From: Saccharopolyspora spinosa NRRL 18395
GTDB taxonomy: Bacteria > Actinomycetota > Actinomycetes > Mycobacteriales > Pseudonocardiaceae
Direction of reading: 5' to 3'
DNA length: 64,000 bases
NCBI RefSeq assembly: GCF_000194155.1
Contig: NZ_GL877879.1
Coordinates: forward strand, 1,145,140-1,209,139
Positions 8,312 through 17,643 of the stretch are shown here, in pieces. The notes under the pieces are model-generated. The model saw only the letters and a list, made by a program, of their open reading frames with translations. It was not told the origin of the DNA and made no database searches. The translations under genes were made by a program, and so were the position numbers. How positions within the stretch are numbered: the stretch's first letter is position 1; the number at the start of each line of letters is the position of its first letter.

Positions 8312-8572
8312 ATGTCTTGGGTAGAGCACACCAGCGGCCAGCACTGGCGAGTGCGGTACCGTCGCGAGGACGGTTCCGTGGCCTCAGAATGCGGCTTCAT
8401 CAACCCGAAAGCCGCGCAGAACCGGGCACGCGAGATCGACGTCGACCAACACCGCAACACCTTCTGCGACCGCGCCCGCGGACGCATCACAACTGGCTCA
8501 GCTTGCCGCACACGATGCGCTGGAAACGAAGAAAGAAAGGCTCCGGGAAGCCGAGCGCCGACACGCCCGTAG
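8312..8572 (+). pseudogene. Tyrosine integrase N-terminal fragment
   Basis: Starting at ATG 8312, about 60 residues (MSWVEHTSGQHWRVRYRRED..., ending near ARGRIT) match the arm-type DNA-binding start of actinobacterial phage or ICE tyrosine integrases. After about 8490 the frame loses similarity, and the core-binding and catalytic domains (R...HxxR...Y) are absent. It is a relic, and it fits the tRNA-Pro 3' half at 849-893 as a sign that an integrative element once occupied this region. Confidence 0.65.
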
Positions 8573-8720
8573 CGCTTCAGAAATCCTTCAGTGCTGCGTA
8601 CTTGTGCTCGTACAGATGATCTACCTGCTCGCTACGGCACGGCCGGTTCGGCGAGCGGCCTGGGGAAACGGGCCGGAAGTAATTCCGGCACCGCGCTCCA
8701 GGCCGACTCAACTCCAAACA

Positions 8721-8763
8721 GCAACAGAGACGATGACCGCTTCACGGAAAGTGGGACAGAGCC
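8721..8763 (-). repeat. IS/MITE-like terminal repeat, left of Gabija
   Basis: The minus strand reads inward from 8763 as GGCTCTGTCCCACTTTCCGTG and closely matches both ends of the 133-bp element at 12857-12989. It points away from the Gabija genes. No partner end was found in the 150 bp to its left, so it is either a solitary end or part of a larger decayed element. Confidence 0.7.
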
Positions 8764-8847
8764 AGTTTTTGCGTGCCGTCGACAGCATTGAATCGCCTGG
8801 TGAGGTTTGTGGCACGGTGCGGGCTGACGTCTACTGCTCACCTTAGT

Positions 8848-10329
8848 TCAGATAGCGATGGTGCGATCACGCCCACGTGTGAGCGCAACGTAGAGCTTAC
8901 GATGTTCTTCATTCCTGACATCGAGTCCGGTGGCGAGCATTGTCTGTTCACGGTCGGTGATCCCGACAGCGACGGTGCCCCATTCTCGCCCTTTGGCTTG
9001 GTGGATCGTGAGCCCAGGGATGAATCTGCGTTCCTTACTTCGCAGGACTTGACGAATCTTTTTCAGCCGAGCGACTTGTACGGGATGCTTTCTGGGAAAT
9101 TCCCTCGGCGACTCCTGTTTGATAACGGCCGAGAGCTGTTTCCAAGCCGTGTCAGCGGCTTCTGATGTGTCGGATCGAAGAATTTCTAGAATCCTGGTGA
9201 AGGGCTGAGCCATGCGGCGTAAGGCTTCTGGATCAGTTATGCCCAGGTTGGTCAGCGCATCTTGCAGAAAAACTGCGTGATGACCAACGGTTGTTTGGGT
9301 TACCTGATCAAGCAGAAGCACCGCAGCGGATTCGGGGGGACTTTCCGGCGTACTACCGAACGACAACGGCAGTACATTCTCGCCACAGTCCCAAAGATCG
9401 TTCCATTTTCCAGAAAGGACAACATCCGCATGTGCAGATTCTGCTTTGGGTAGCACGACCGGGTGTCCAGATCGAAGTTCCGTCGACAGAACATTTGCCG
9501 CATGGGTACGGAACCTGAATGACTTTGTTAGCGGATTGTAACTGAATTCGTGTTCATCCACCAAGGCGGGAACCTGCTCGGGTCGTGCGCCCCGGAAGCG
9601 GTAAAGCGCCTGCCATGGATCGCCGATAATGGTGGTCCCGATCCCCTGGTCGCAAGCAATTTTGACTAGGAGGAGGTCGAGAGAATTGGCGTCGAATACC
9701 TCGTCCACAATTACGGCGCGAACTGTTTCGCGCAATCTTTGCGCTACGACGCGTGCGATGGCCGACTGATTGAGGGCAGCGGCTAAAATCGTGCGTACGT
9801 CGTCGTGGGTACATTCACCATCTTTAATGGCTTCCCTGAACGATTCGAGATCGACTCGGTTCTCGGGCCTTCGTGGCCAAGCAATACTGACGGATACCTC
9901 GTCGCCGTTCAGGGTTAGGTAGGGCTGTTGGCGTTTCCAGTTGTGTTTGAGGCGAACCTTCCAGGTGTCGTGCACTACCAGTTCCTGTTGTCCGCCAGGC
10001 CAGCGCAGAAGCCTGCGACGCAGCAGATGGGAGAGCATGTCGCATAGGATCGTATCGAGAGTGACGACTCGGTGTGGCCACACCAGTGCGCTTGGGCCCC
10101 ATCTCAGCCGGATACGCTGCCTGAGTTCTGCTGTGGCTGAGCGTGTGAAGCTGACCGCAACGACGGCACGGTCGTCTCGGTCAGGGGCAAAGCGAAGCAT
10201 GCCGAATCGCTCGGCCGCTACAGTGGTCTTGCCGGAACCTGGGGCAGCCTCTATGTAGGTCCGTGAGGCAGTACTTCCAGCAGCTCTGGCCTGCTCACCC
10301 GTGAGGGCTTGCTCAGTTAGTGTGAACAC
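8848..10329 (-). CDS. gajB: Gabija GajB, UvrD/PcrA-like helicase
   Basis: An SF1 helicase of about 493 aa. Motifs in order: Walker A EAAPGSGKTT (about 29-36), motif II VIVDEVFDANSLD, motif III IGDPWQALYRFRGA, motif V IHQAKGREWGTVAVG and motif VI LYVALTRGRDRT. Size and context match GajB, the helicase partner of the GajA nuclease in Gabija anti-phage defence, where it is thought to sense DNA ends exposed by nicking. The GTG at 10329 was chosen because GAGGAG sits about 10 bp upstream and it overlaps the gajA stop codon only slightly; the frame could extend to an ATG at 10386. It is co-transcribed with gajA. Confidence 0.85.
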   Translation of the reverse strand: MFTLTEQALTGEQARAAGSTASRTYIEAAPGSGKTTVAAERFGMLRFAPDRDDRAVVAVSFTRSATAELRQRIRLRWGPSALVWPHRVVTLDTILCDMLSHLLRRRLLRWPGGQQELVVHDTWKVRLKHNWKRQQPYLTLNGDEVSVSIAWPRRPENRVDLESFREAIKDGECTHDDVRTILAAALNQSAIARVVAQRLRETVRAVIVDEVFDANSLDLLLVKIACDQGIGTTIIGDPWQALYRFRGARPEQVPALVDEHEFSYNPLTKSFRFRTHAANVLSTELRSGHPVVLPKAESAHADVVLSGKWNDLWDCGENVLPLSFGSTPESPPESAAVLLLDQVTQTTVGHHAVFLQDALTNLGITDPEALRRMAQPFTRILEILRSDTSEAADTAWKQLSAVIKQESPREFPRKHPVQVARLKKIRQVLRSKERRFIPGLTIHQAKGREWGTVAVGITDREQTMLATGLDVRNEEHRKLYVALTRGRDRTIAI

Positions 10330-12289
10330 TGGGAACACGCTCCTCTGCCGCTGGAGGGTTCTCCGGGGTGGAATCCGCTTTTCCATTGACCGGACTCGGA
10401 TGGTATAGGAAGTTGAACATGTCGGTCATGTGATCGGGAACGACCACGCTGTCAAGGTCCTGATCGAGACGACTGAGAAATTCGTCAGCCAGCGCGACCG
10501 CGAATTCCCCCTTCTTGCCGGCGCCAGGGCCAGCCGGTACAGACGGTGTTCCGGTCTTCTCATTAGCTTTCCTCGCGCTGCGAAAAAGGTCGTGAATAGT
10601 TTCCCGAGTGATTAGGGAAGGCTGCATGAGCCCGACGGATTTAAGCGCGGCGGCCACAGCGGGCTCATTTCCGGGAGTGATCGCGGGTTCGAGGGTAGGG
10701 TGGTTAGGGAAATAACCGACAATTTTCTCGTCGTGGTCAGCTAGCCACTGTGGATTCTTTGGCTCGGAGGTAATCGGCAGGTCGGTGTCGCGCAAGATCG
10801 CGACACGATCCGCTAACTCAAATCCCTTCGTTGCCAGCAAGCGGACGGGCCATGTGCCAACCTTGTGTCCCATGACTACAATCGTGAGGGCGTCGATGAA
10901 CGCCAAACGTTCTGCGTCAACACCAGCCCAAGCTCGGCCAAACTGCCTTACCAGGAGGGCGTCAGTGACGCCCTCTACTAGAACAAGTCGTTCGGCGAAC
11001 AGGGCCGCCGAACGAGTTGCGTCCAAGTGTAGCCGTGCCATCCGGAGCACTTCTGGACGATCTTGGATGGGTAGTGTCGCGATTGTACGAGCCACGGGCC
11101 GTGCGGCTCGGTTGCGGCGCAGCACAACGACTTCTTCAGGGCGGCAAGTGGTAATGACGTCCGTTGCATGGCTGCTCAAGATGACCTGTAGCTCGGGACG
11201 GCTTCGGACAACCGAACGCAGGTAACGCACGAGACCGTGCTGAAGTTGCGGGTGGAGGTGAGCCTCCGGTTCCTCGATGACAACGGTGGCATGGAAAGCG
11301 CTTGTGGGAAAGAAGGAGTCTTCCTCTGAATCTCGCTCTGCGTCTGCCGTTGCCGCCTGGTGCCGAGCCTCAGACTCTTCATCGCTTGATTCCCCAAGTG
11401 CACTCCCAACAATAGGCTTCCCGGTGGTCTCTATTAAGTCATCCACGCGCTGGTCAGCGTCGTGATCCTGTTTGGGGGCGCTTAGATCCGGAATAGCGGC
11501 CAGGGTGACCGCGATGTGCACTAGGTTGACGTAGCCCAGCCCCGAAATCTCGAGGCGGCGTGCGTCCAGTCGCTGGTCGGTGACACCGATTAAGATTTCC
11601 AGCACGCGAGCGAGGTAGGCATCGTCGATGACTTGTCCACCAATAAATGGGTGTTGTCGGCTGACCCCGGCTGAAAGCGATGCTAGGTGATGACTGATGC
11701 GTTCCTCAACGGCGTTGATTAGGCCGACACTGGTCAGCGCCTCCAGCAAAGCTGAAGCTCTCCTGCGCAGCCCTTCGAGGTTTCTACTGCCGTTCACCCG
11801 CTGTTGCTGCGCGCGCAACAGCTCGATCAGAATCCGCGCCTCGCGCCGAGCCAATTCATCCAGAGGGTTGCGGTGTGCTGGCAGATAGATGAGTCGGAAC
11901 ATATCCTGGTACTCAGAGCTCACCAGTGATTTTGTTTCAACTTGTCCGAGGTTACGACTGAGACTTCTCGACCAAACCGCTGCGGTGCCCTGCGACTCGA
12001 CACCGCTCTGGACGTGGAGCAGTCGACCAAGAGCACCTTCGTCGTTGGCGTCGGCCGCGTACTCATACTCAACTTCCACCGTGCGTGGGGGCACACCCAG
12101 GGTGGATGATGGTGGCCGGCCGAGGCGGGGAAACACGTGTGAGTGTACCAGGTAGAGGGCATCGCCGATCGTGGTCTTTCCAACGTTGTTCGCTCCGACC
12201 ATGAGGCTGAACCGTCCAGGAAAGCGGCACTCAAGCTCACCATCAGCCGCTGCCCGAAACCCACTCACTACAATGCGACTGAGATGCAC
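10313..12289 (-). CDS. gajA: Gabija GajA, OLD-family ATPase-Toprim endonuclease
   Basis: This 658-aa protein begins with an ABC-type ATPase half (Walker A GANNVGKTT at 32-40; later FHATVVIEEPEAHLHPQ, with Walker B, and an ILSSHATDV H-loop). It ends with a Toprim half (ERLVLVEGVTDALL and VAILRDTDLP giving the E and D-x-D residues). GajA is a sequence-specific DNA nicking enzyme held off by cellular nucleotides and released when phage replication depletes them. A 40-residue acidic insert (SDEESEARHQ...) separates Walker A and B regions. It overlaps gajB by a few codons. Both Gabija genes look intact, unlike most neighbours. Confidence 0.88.
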   Translation of the reverse strand: MHLSRIVVSGFRAAADGELECRFPGRFSLMVGANNVGKTTIGDALYLVHSHVFPRLGRPPSSTLGVPPRTVEVEYEYAADANDEGALGRLLHVQSGVESQGTAAVWSRSLSRNLGQVETKSLVSSEYQDMFRLIYLPAHRNPLDELARREARILIELLRAQQQRVNGSRNLEGLRRRASALLEALTSVGLINAVEERISHHLASLSAGVSRQHPFIGGQVIDDAYLARVLEILIGVTDQRLDARRLEISGLGYVNLVHIAVTLAAIPDLSAPKQDHDADQRVDDLIETTGKPIVGSALGESSDEESEARHQAATADAERDSEEDSFFPTSAFHATVVIEEPEAHLHPQLQHGLVRYLRSVVRSRPELQVILSSHATDVITTCRPEEVVVLRRNRAARPVARTIATLPIQDRPEVLRMARLHLDATRSAALFAERLVLVEGVTDALLVRQFGRAWAGVDAERLAFIDALTIVVMGHKVGTWPVRLLATKGFELADRVAILRDTDLPITSEPKNPQWLADHDEKIVGYFPNHPTLEPAITPGNEPAVAAALKSVGLMQPSLITRETIHDLFRSARKANEKTGTPSVPAGPGAGKKGEFAVALADEFLSRLDQDLDSVVVPDHMTDMFNFLYHPSPVNGKADSTPENPPAAEERVPSVHTN

Positions 12290-12599
12290 ACGACCTCCGT
12301 AATGTTTACCGATGCACTGTTTCGAACGTAGTGGCTGCTTGAGCGCTATGAGCGTCTTGCAGCCTCTAAGATCATCCCAAACCGAACGTGATGCGTCACG
12401 CGTTTGAACGATCTGGTCCTCATCGACCTCATACGTGTGTCCAGCAAGTCGCCCACGGACATCGAGATGATCGACTGGTATGGGGAGAACGGTGGGTTTT
12501 CTGGGGAACCCGCCTTCAGCCGCACCCTGAGCCCGCCGTTTACCTCCTCGAGGGACTTAATCGGGGACGAGATCAATGGATGGCTCGGTGGCGTGTTCG
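12290..12599. other. Region upstream of gajA
   Basis: Must hold the gajA promoter. Frames on both strands give weak, unrecognised peptides (for example 12346-12576 on the minus strand); none was accepted as a gene. Confidence 0.35.
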
Positions 12600-12852
12600 C
12601 CCCTGAGGACGTCGATCAGACCGTCGCGCACTGGTCGCCTCCCAGAACGCGCTCTGCACCACATCAGCCACGCTGGGGACCGTCGAGAAGCGGGTTGCTG
12701 ACGCTGAAGCGCGGCTGCGCCGCTTCCAGACGGCTATTGGCGCAGGTGTTGATCGGCATTGAACGAGGCGAGCAACGAGGCACACGTCGAACGCGCCGCC
12801 GCCCATGCCGAGCTGGAGAACAAGCCAGCGCCCAACCCACTCACCGACTGAA
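12600..12852 (+). pseudogene. C-terminal relic of a large serine recombinase
   Basis: The peptide from 12628, including EKRVADAEARLRRFQTAIGA, and the continuation ALNEASNEAHVERAAAHAEL one frame over, resemble the coiled-coil tail of actinobacterial serine recombinases, which usually ends in a charged helix of this type. A frameshift at about 12760 splits it and no catalytic domain is present. It adds to the evidence for past integrative elements here. Confidence 0.45.
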
Positions 12853-12856
12853 ATCT

Positions 12857-12989
12857 GGCTCTGTCTCACTTTCCGTGAAACCGCAACCGCGCCCTCGCGA
12901 TTCGCTGTGCCTCACCTGCAACATCACGAGACATAACACCCGAACCGCAACAGGGACGATGTCCGCTTCACGGAAAGTGGGACGGAGCC
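12857..12989. mobile_element. 133-bp MITE-like element
   Basis: The element begins GGCTCTGTCTCACTTTCCGTG at 12857 and ends at 12989 with the inverted counterpart (rc GGCTCCGTCCCACTTTCCGTG). The subterminal CCGCAAC sequences are also related. The interior has no coding capacity. This is the layout of a miniature inverted-repeat element mobilised by a transposase elsewhere. The same end occurs alone at 8721-8763, so Gabija lies between two relatives. No clear target duplication was seen. Confidence 0.65.
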
Positions 12990-13072
12990 CGAAAACTGAA
13001 CACGGCGTAGCACCCGAATATTGTGTCCCTGCCCGGTGACCCTGGCTCCAGCCGAGTCAGGGAGGACGAAGG

Positions 13073-13282
13073 GTGGTGTTGTCCGTGGAAGATCGGGCTG
13101 AGATTCGTCGTTTGCTCAGGTCGGAGGACATGCCGATCAAGGCGATCGCTCGTGTGTTGGGCATCTCGCGCAACACCGTCCGTGCCGCGTTAGCCTCCGA
13201 CGCGCCACCGAAGTACGTGCGCAAGCCGGCCGGGTCCATCGTGGACGCCTGTCCTGGTCGAGAATGCGGCCACCCGGTTTGA
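13073..13282 (+). pseudogene. IS21-family IstA N-terminal fragment
   Basis: Sixty residues with a helix-turn-helix (IRRLLRSEDMPIKAIARVLG, then ISRNTVRAAL) and the PPKYVRKPAGSIVDA linker match the start of IS21 IstA transposases. The DDE domain and the IstB partner are absent, and the frame ends at 13282. Confidence 0.75.
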
Positions 13283-13396
13283 CCTGGGCGATCGTGACGT
13301 CCGATGATCGACGATCGCGGCTGTTCGTCAGGTCTATCGGCTCATAGCTCAGGTGCTGTCCTGGCTAGGGCGTGTCTCCGAATTTTTGCCCTGGTA

Positions 13397-14310
13397 GTGG
13401 GTGATGATCGGCTGGTGGTACGTGCTGATGCGATCTCAGATGAGTTGTGGGAGTTGGTCGAGCCGGTGCTGCCCTCGCGAAAGGGCTTGCGGGGCAGGCC
13501 GTTTGCCGATCACCGCCTGATCCTGGAAGGGATCGCCTGGCGGTTCCGCGCCGGAACGCCGTGGCGGGACGTGCCCGCGGAGTTCGGGCCGTGGCAGACG
13601 GTCTGGAAGCACCACCACCGGTTCTCCATCGACGGTACCTACCAGCGGATGTTCGACGTGGTGCGCTCCAGCTACGGCATCGATGCCGGTGACGACCTCG
13701 CTCAGTTGCTGTCGATCGATTCCTCGGTCGTGCGCGCGCACCAGCACGCCGCGGGTGCGCCCACGGTCCCAGGCCGGGACCTGGCCGCAGCCACCGGCTA
13801 CACAGGGGGCACCGTCGAATGACACGATTCTGGCAGTCGAGCCCGACGATCACGCGCTGGGCCGCTCCCGGGGCGGGCTTTCCACCAAGATTCACGCGTT
13901 GGCTGACGCCGCCTGTGATCTGGGCGCGGTCCGGTTGACCGCCGGACAGGCCGGAGACAATCCCCAGTTGCTGCCCTTGCTGGATGACTACTTCGCCTCC
14001 GACTACACCGACGCCGGGCCGCTGGATGTCCGGTTGTTGGCCGACAAGGCGTATTCCCACCCCTCGACCCGGCGGGAGCTGCGCCGACGTCGGATCAAGC
14101 ACACGATCCCCGAACGGCGGGATCAGATCGCCGCCCGCAAGGCCAAAGGCTCCTCCGGTGGTCGTCCGCCGGCGTTCGACGCCGAGATCTACAAGCACCG
14201 CAAACACAATGGAGCGGGCGTTCGGCCGTGTGAAGCAGTGGCGCGGAGTAGCCACGCGTTACGACAAGTACGCTCTGACCTTCCTCGGCGGTGTCCTGCT
14301 CGCAAGCACG
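13397..14310 (+). pseudogene. IS5-family (IS427-like) transposase, frameshifted and 3'-truncated
   Basis: Frame 1 (to 13822) carries ISDELWELVEPVLPSRKG, the FRAGTPWRDVPAEFGPW block and the first catalytic D in LLSIDSSVVRAHQHAAG. Frame 2 (about 13830-14207) continues with SRGGLSTKIHALAD and LLADKAYSHPSTRRELRR. The first shift may be the programmed one typical of the IS427 group. A second shift near 14207, before ERAFGRVKQWRGVATRYDKY (with the catalytic E), looks like a small deletion. The 3' end is cut at about 14310, where IS1380 sequence begins on the other strand. Confidence 0.75.
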
Positions 14311-15372
14311 ACTTCTTCCGGTTGTGGCGCCGGGTCCGAGTCGTGCCGGTCCTGGTCTCATACGGTGCCGGGCGCTCCATCCGTGTCCACGCCTTCTCAT
14401 CGAGCGCTTCGGCGTGGCCGCGCAGGGCGGGGTTGTTGTCCATGCCGAAGACGAAGTCGGCCTTCCCAGCCCACCGGTCGAAGTTCGCGGTCAGGGAGAA
14501 GTCGGTGTCCCCGCGCACGCACACCCGTGGCGCATAAGGGCAGACCAGGTCGATCGCGCGGTCGATCCACGTCGCCGCTTCCAGGTGGCTGGGCGCATTG
14601 CCCGCCCGGTTGAGCAGGAACAGCACCTCCCGGGTGTTGGCCAACGTGACCAGCAGCGGGGCGTAGCCCCAGATCCCCTTATAGGAGATGTCCATACCCT
14701 GCTTGAGTTCGCCCGTGGTGGGCACGATCGTGCCGTCCACATCGACGTAGGCAGTCTCGCCGAGCAGGTCGGCGCCCCGCCGCCGCCACAGCATCGGCCG
14801 CACCGAGTTGATCGCGTCCATCAGCGTGAGCAGGTCAGCCTCGGTGAAGCGGCGCAGGAAGTCCCCCGCCGTCGTCGGGTCCGGGATCAGCCTGGCACCC
14901 AGCCCGTTCGTGTACGGCACATCGTTGCGGAGACGGTCGATATCTTCCAGCCGCCTGCCGCCGGTGAGCACATTGTAGGCAAGGTTGAGCACGTGATCAG
15001 ACTCGTGATACGGCAAGTGGATCTTCAACAACTCCAGGTCGGCGTCAATCTTCTTTGCCAGACCGAGCCTGGTAACCAGGCGATGCATCGCGAAGATCCC
15101 ACCGAACGGGGTCGCCTCGACGTGACCGCCGATCTCATAGTTGATCTTCCCAGGGGTGAATACGGGCCCGGACTGCTCACACCAGTGCCCCGCCAGCCGG
15201 TGCCGGCCTCCACCTTCCGCCGTCGGCGTGCCGAGTTCCGCCGACTCTGCTCATGCGATATCTTCCTCACCACAAGGGCCTTTCCAGCTGGGCTGCGTTG
15301 GCGCGCAAAACCCAGACAGGATAAGGCCCTTGATCTATCCACCGGCAGAACTACCCCAGACACGCTTACTGA
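14311..15372 (-). pseudogene. IS1380-family transposase fragment
   Basis: On the minus strand the frame gives the N-terminal two thirds of an IS1380 DDE transposase: GKINYEIGGHVEATPFGGIF upstream of the ATG at 15088, then DSDHVLNLAYNVLTGG-like sequence, TAYVDVDGTIVPTTGELKQG with a catalytic D, and CVRGDTDFSLT with a second D. It stops at the junction with the IS5 element at about 14310, so the C-terminal catalytic E region is lost. The non-coding stretch at 15240-15372 looks like the outer end of the same IS. Confidence 0.75.
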
Positions 15373-15376
15373 AGGG

Positions 15377-15907
15377 CTAGGTCGGAGCTCGGGTGACATC
15401 CAGCAAGGGCGGGTCGGCTTGTTCAAGCGAGGCTTCGAGTGCGTCGAGGCCGGATGATTGGGCCCGGGCGACTTCGATGCCAGTGAGCGGGATCAGGGTG
15501 ATGATTTGGGTCTGGATGGTGCCGTGGTCGTCGCGGATGGCGTTGAAGGGCTCGTCGAGGTAGGGGTGGCTGGTGGCCAGCAAGCCGGTGATCTGAGTGC
15601 CTGCGAGGATCGGCTGCTGTGCGGGAATGAGCTGCGGGGCAACAGGACCGTGATCGGCTTTAATGATCATGTCGAGCATAGTGGTCACGAGATGGGCGGC
15701 GGCGCCATCTTGGCCATGTTCGACCGAGCACACCAGCTCTTGCGGTTTCAACGCCGCGACATCGAGGGTGGAGAGTCCGTGGGTGGCGAAGGAGACGAAC
15801 TCGGGGCGTTCGTAGCGCCACAGTTGGACACCACGTTGCAGGGTTTCGGCCTGTGTGCCCTGGCCGAGGAAGCGGCCAAGGTGTTCGGGGATCCGCGGGT
15901 CGGTCAT
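15377..15907 (-). CDS. Suppressor-of-fused (SUFU) domain protein, putative immunity protein
   Basis: A 176-aa protein with SUFU-like features: RPEFVSFATHGLSTLDV, an internal MLDMIIKADHGPVAP segment and a C-terminal VARAQSSGLDALEASLEQ. Bacterial SUFU proteins are frequent immunity partners of polymorphic toxins. It overlaps the ankyrin gene by 4 bp (ATGA), itself just downstream of the GH-E toxin gene, so the two likely form an immunity pair for that toxin or for toxins the cell no longer encodes. Cytoplasmic; no signal peptide. Confidence 0.7.
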   Translation of the reverse strand: MTDPRIPEHLGRFLGQGTQAETLQRGVQLWRYERPEFVSFATHGLSTLDVAALKPQELVCSVEHGQDGAAAHLVTTMLDMIIKADHGPVAPQLIPAQQPILAGTQITGLLATSHPYLDEPFNAIRDDHGTIQTQIITLIPLTGIEVARAQSSGLDALEASLEQADPPLLDVTRAPT

Positions 15908-16311
15908 GGTTGCAGGATCTCACTGAGCTCGGCGGGGAACTTGCGCTGACCTTGAGCCTTCTCGGCCGGGGTGAACCCGGTGGCATCGCGGGCGGTCTTG
16001 TCCGCGCCACGGTTCACGAGAAGGGTGATCATGACGCCGGCGGGGCTTTGCTTCCACCGCTCGACAGCCAAATTGAGCGGGGTGAGTTCTCGTTTCCCGC
16101 GGGCGTCGATATCGGCGCCGGCGTCCAGGAGCACGGCCGCGACGTCGACGGCGCCGTTGTCGACCGCGAAGTGCAGGGGGGTGTAGTTCGAGCGGTGGTC
16201 GGCGAGGTTGACGTCGACACCGGCGGCCAGGCGCTCACGCGCCAACTCGACGTTGTTGTCGCGTGCGGCGTAGTGCAGTTCGTCGCGGCCTTCACGGTCC
16301 AGCTCGGTCAC
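15904..16311 (-). CDS. Ankyrin-repeat protein, putative toxin immunity
   Basis: 135 aa made of about three ankyrin repeats (GRDELHYAARDNNVELARER, YTPLHFAVDNGAVDVAAVLL, LTPLNLAVERWKQ) and a cap ending TGFTPAEKAQGQRKFPAEL. Small ankyrin proteins often follow polymorphic toxin genes as immunity proteins. It starts about 30 bp downstream of the toxin stop codon on the same strand, which suggests it neutralises the GH-E nuclease, though the link is by position only. Confidence 0.75.
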   Translation of the reverse strand: MTELDREGRDELHYAARDNNVELARERLAAGVDVNLADHRSNYTPLHFAVDNGAVDVAAVLLDAGADIDARGKRELTPLNLAVERWKQSPAGVMITLLVNRGADKTARDATGFTPAEKAQGQRKFPAELSEILQP

Positions 16312-16341
16312 GTCGCTCCCTCCATCAGTGCGGACGCTACC

Positions 16342-17643
16342 TCATCGGGGTTGTTCGTAGCGGTGACTTCGGTTGGCTGATCGTTCCTCGACTTGATATC
16401 TGCTCGGGTCGTTTTGGTCTTCAATGACCTTCTCCCGTGTGTAGCCGCCTGCTTCGGCTTCCTGCTTGTAGCGCCACCACTCGTGGCCTTCGCGGTGGCC
16501 GAAGTCGTAGGTGCCCTTTTCCGGGATGGTCATGCCGTTCGGGTCCGGTTTTCCGGTGTCGGGGTCGATCTTGATCTGGTTGCCGTCAGACCCTCGTTCG
16601 GCTGGGATGATCTTTCCGGACGACTCGCAGATGAAATCACCGTCGGGGGTTCTGGGCGCGTCGTCGATGATCTCTCGCTTGGTTCCTTCACGGAGTTTGA
16701 CGCGGTTGCGGATCGGTTCATACACCCGGCGCGGCGGCGGCTCCTGAGCCTTGTCCGGCGTGGTGTCACCCTCCGGGCCGTCGCCGTCGTGGTCACTACG
16801 TTTCAACAGGGTCTTGGCGACCTTGCCGACGCCGAATGTCGCCGCGGACAACATGACCTCGCCGGTGATCTTGCCCAATGCCCGGTCCCCACGGCCGTTG
16901 GCCCAGTCATCCCACGCGACGGCGTCCTTGAAGGTTTGCACGGGGTGGGTGAGGTTGTGGGCCATCGCGGCGACCGTCCCGGAGGGGTCGGTGAACACAC
17001 TGGCCAGGCTGTCGCCGAGTCCTTCGACGCTGCTCCAGATCCCGCCGTAGAAGTTCGCATCGGCCTGTTTCTGCGAATCCTGCGGCGCGAGGACGGCTTC
17101 GGCCCGCAGCGCTTGCGCCGTGCGATCGCCGACCTCGCCCAGTTGCTGGCGTGCTCGCTGGAGCAGGTCGCGGGCGGCTTGGCGTTTGGCTTCGCCGGGG
17201 TCACTGAACACCGGAGGTGCCACCACCGCGGGATCGCCCTGGCTCGCATTGGACTGGGTCTGGGCTTGGGCTACGGCTTGCTCATGGGCGGCGTGGGCTT
17301 GCTGTGTCGCGGCCTGACCTTCATTCCACAGGTGGATGGCCTCGCCGGCCTGGCCTTGCGCCCAGAACAGGCAGTCCGCGAAATCTTCGAGCGCTTGCCG
17401 TCCGATGTCCAGCGAGTCACCGGCGTTCTGCCACCTCGGGACGTCGGTCTGGTGGGCTTCGTGGAAGCGGGCGGAGGCTTCCCCAGTCCAGGCGCCGGTG
17501 TCGATGCGCTTAAGCGCCTCCCCTGCCCCGATGGCGTCCTCGGAGCGGAGGCCCAAATGGCGGGCTTTGTCGACGATGGCCTCGGGGTCGCCCGGCACGA
17601 GCGCCTTCGGGTCCTGCGTCTGGCCAAGCTCGGCCGCCGTCAC
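16342..17643 (-). CDS. ESX-type polymorphic toxin with C-terminal GH-E nuclease domain
   Basis: 433 aa. The N-terminal ~230 residues are a helical WXG-like T7SS export module (PGDPEAIVDKARHLG, WTGEASARFHEAHQ, DCLFWAQGQAGEAIHLWNEG). A linker of charged repeats and KAQEPPPRRVYEP follows, then a C-terminal domain with a YDFGHREGHEWW core and SRYQVEERSANRSHRYE, matching the GH-E family of HNH/EndoVII-fold nuclease toxins. Probably secreted through an ESX system and delivered to competing cells. It overlaps the upstream WXG100-like gene by 4 bp and is followed by two candidate immunity genes. Substrate (DNA or RNA) cannot be told from sequence. Confidence 0.8.
   Translation of the reverse strand: MTAAELGQTQDPKALVPGDPEAIVDKARHLGLRSEDAIGAGEALKRIDTGAWTGEASARFHEAHQTDVPRWQNAGDSLDIGRQALEDFADCLFWAQGQAGEAIHLWNEGQAATQQAHAAHEQAVAQAQTQSNASQGDPAVVAPPVFSDPGEAKRQAARDLLQRARQQLGEVGDRTAQALRAEAVLAPQDSQKQADANFYGGIWSSVEGLGDSLASVFTDPSGTVAAMAHNLTHPVQTFKDAVAWDDWANGRGDRALGKITGEVMLSAATFGVGKVAKTLLKRSDHDGDGPEGDTTPDKAQEPPPRRVYEPIRNRVKLREGTKREIIDDAPRTPDGDFICESSGKIIPAERGSDGNQIKIDPDTGKPDPNGMTIPEKGTYDFGHREGHEWWRYKQEAEAGGYTREKVIEDQNDPSRYQVEERSANRSHRYEQPR

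Noticed and set aside
8590..8846. Small plus-strand frames between integrase relic and gajB
   Set aside because: They run through the IS-type terminal repeat and end just before gajB; no coding character.
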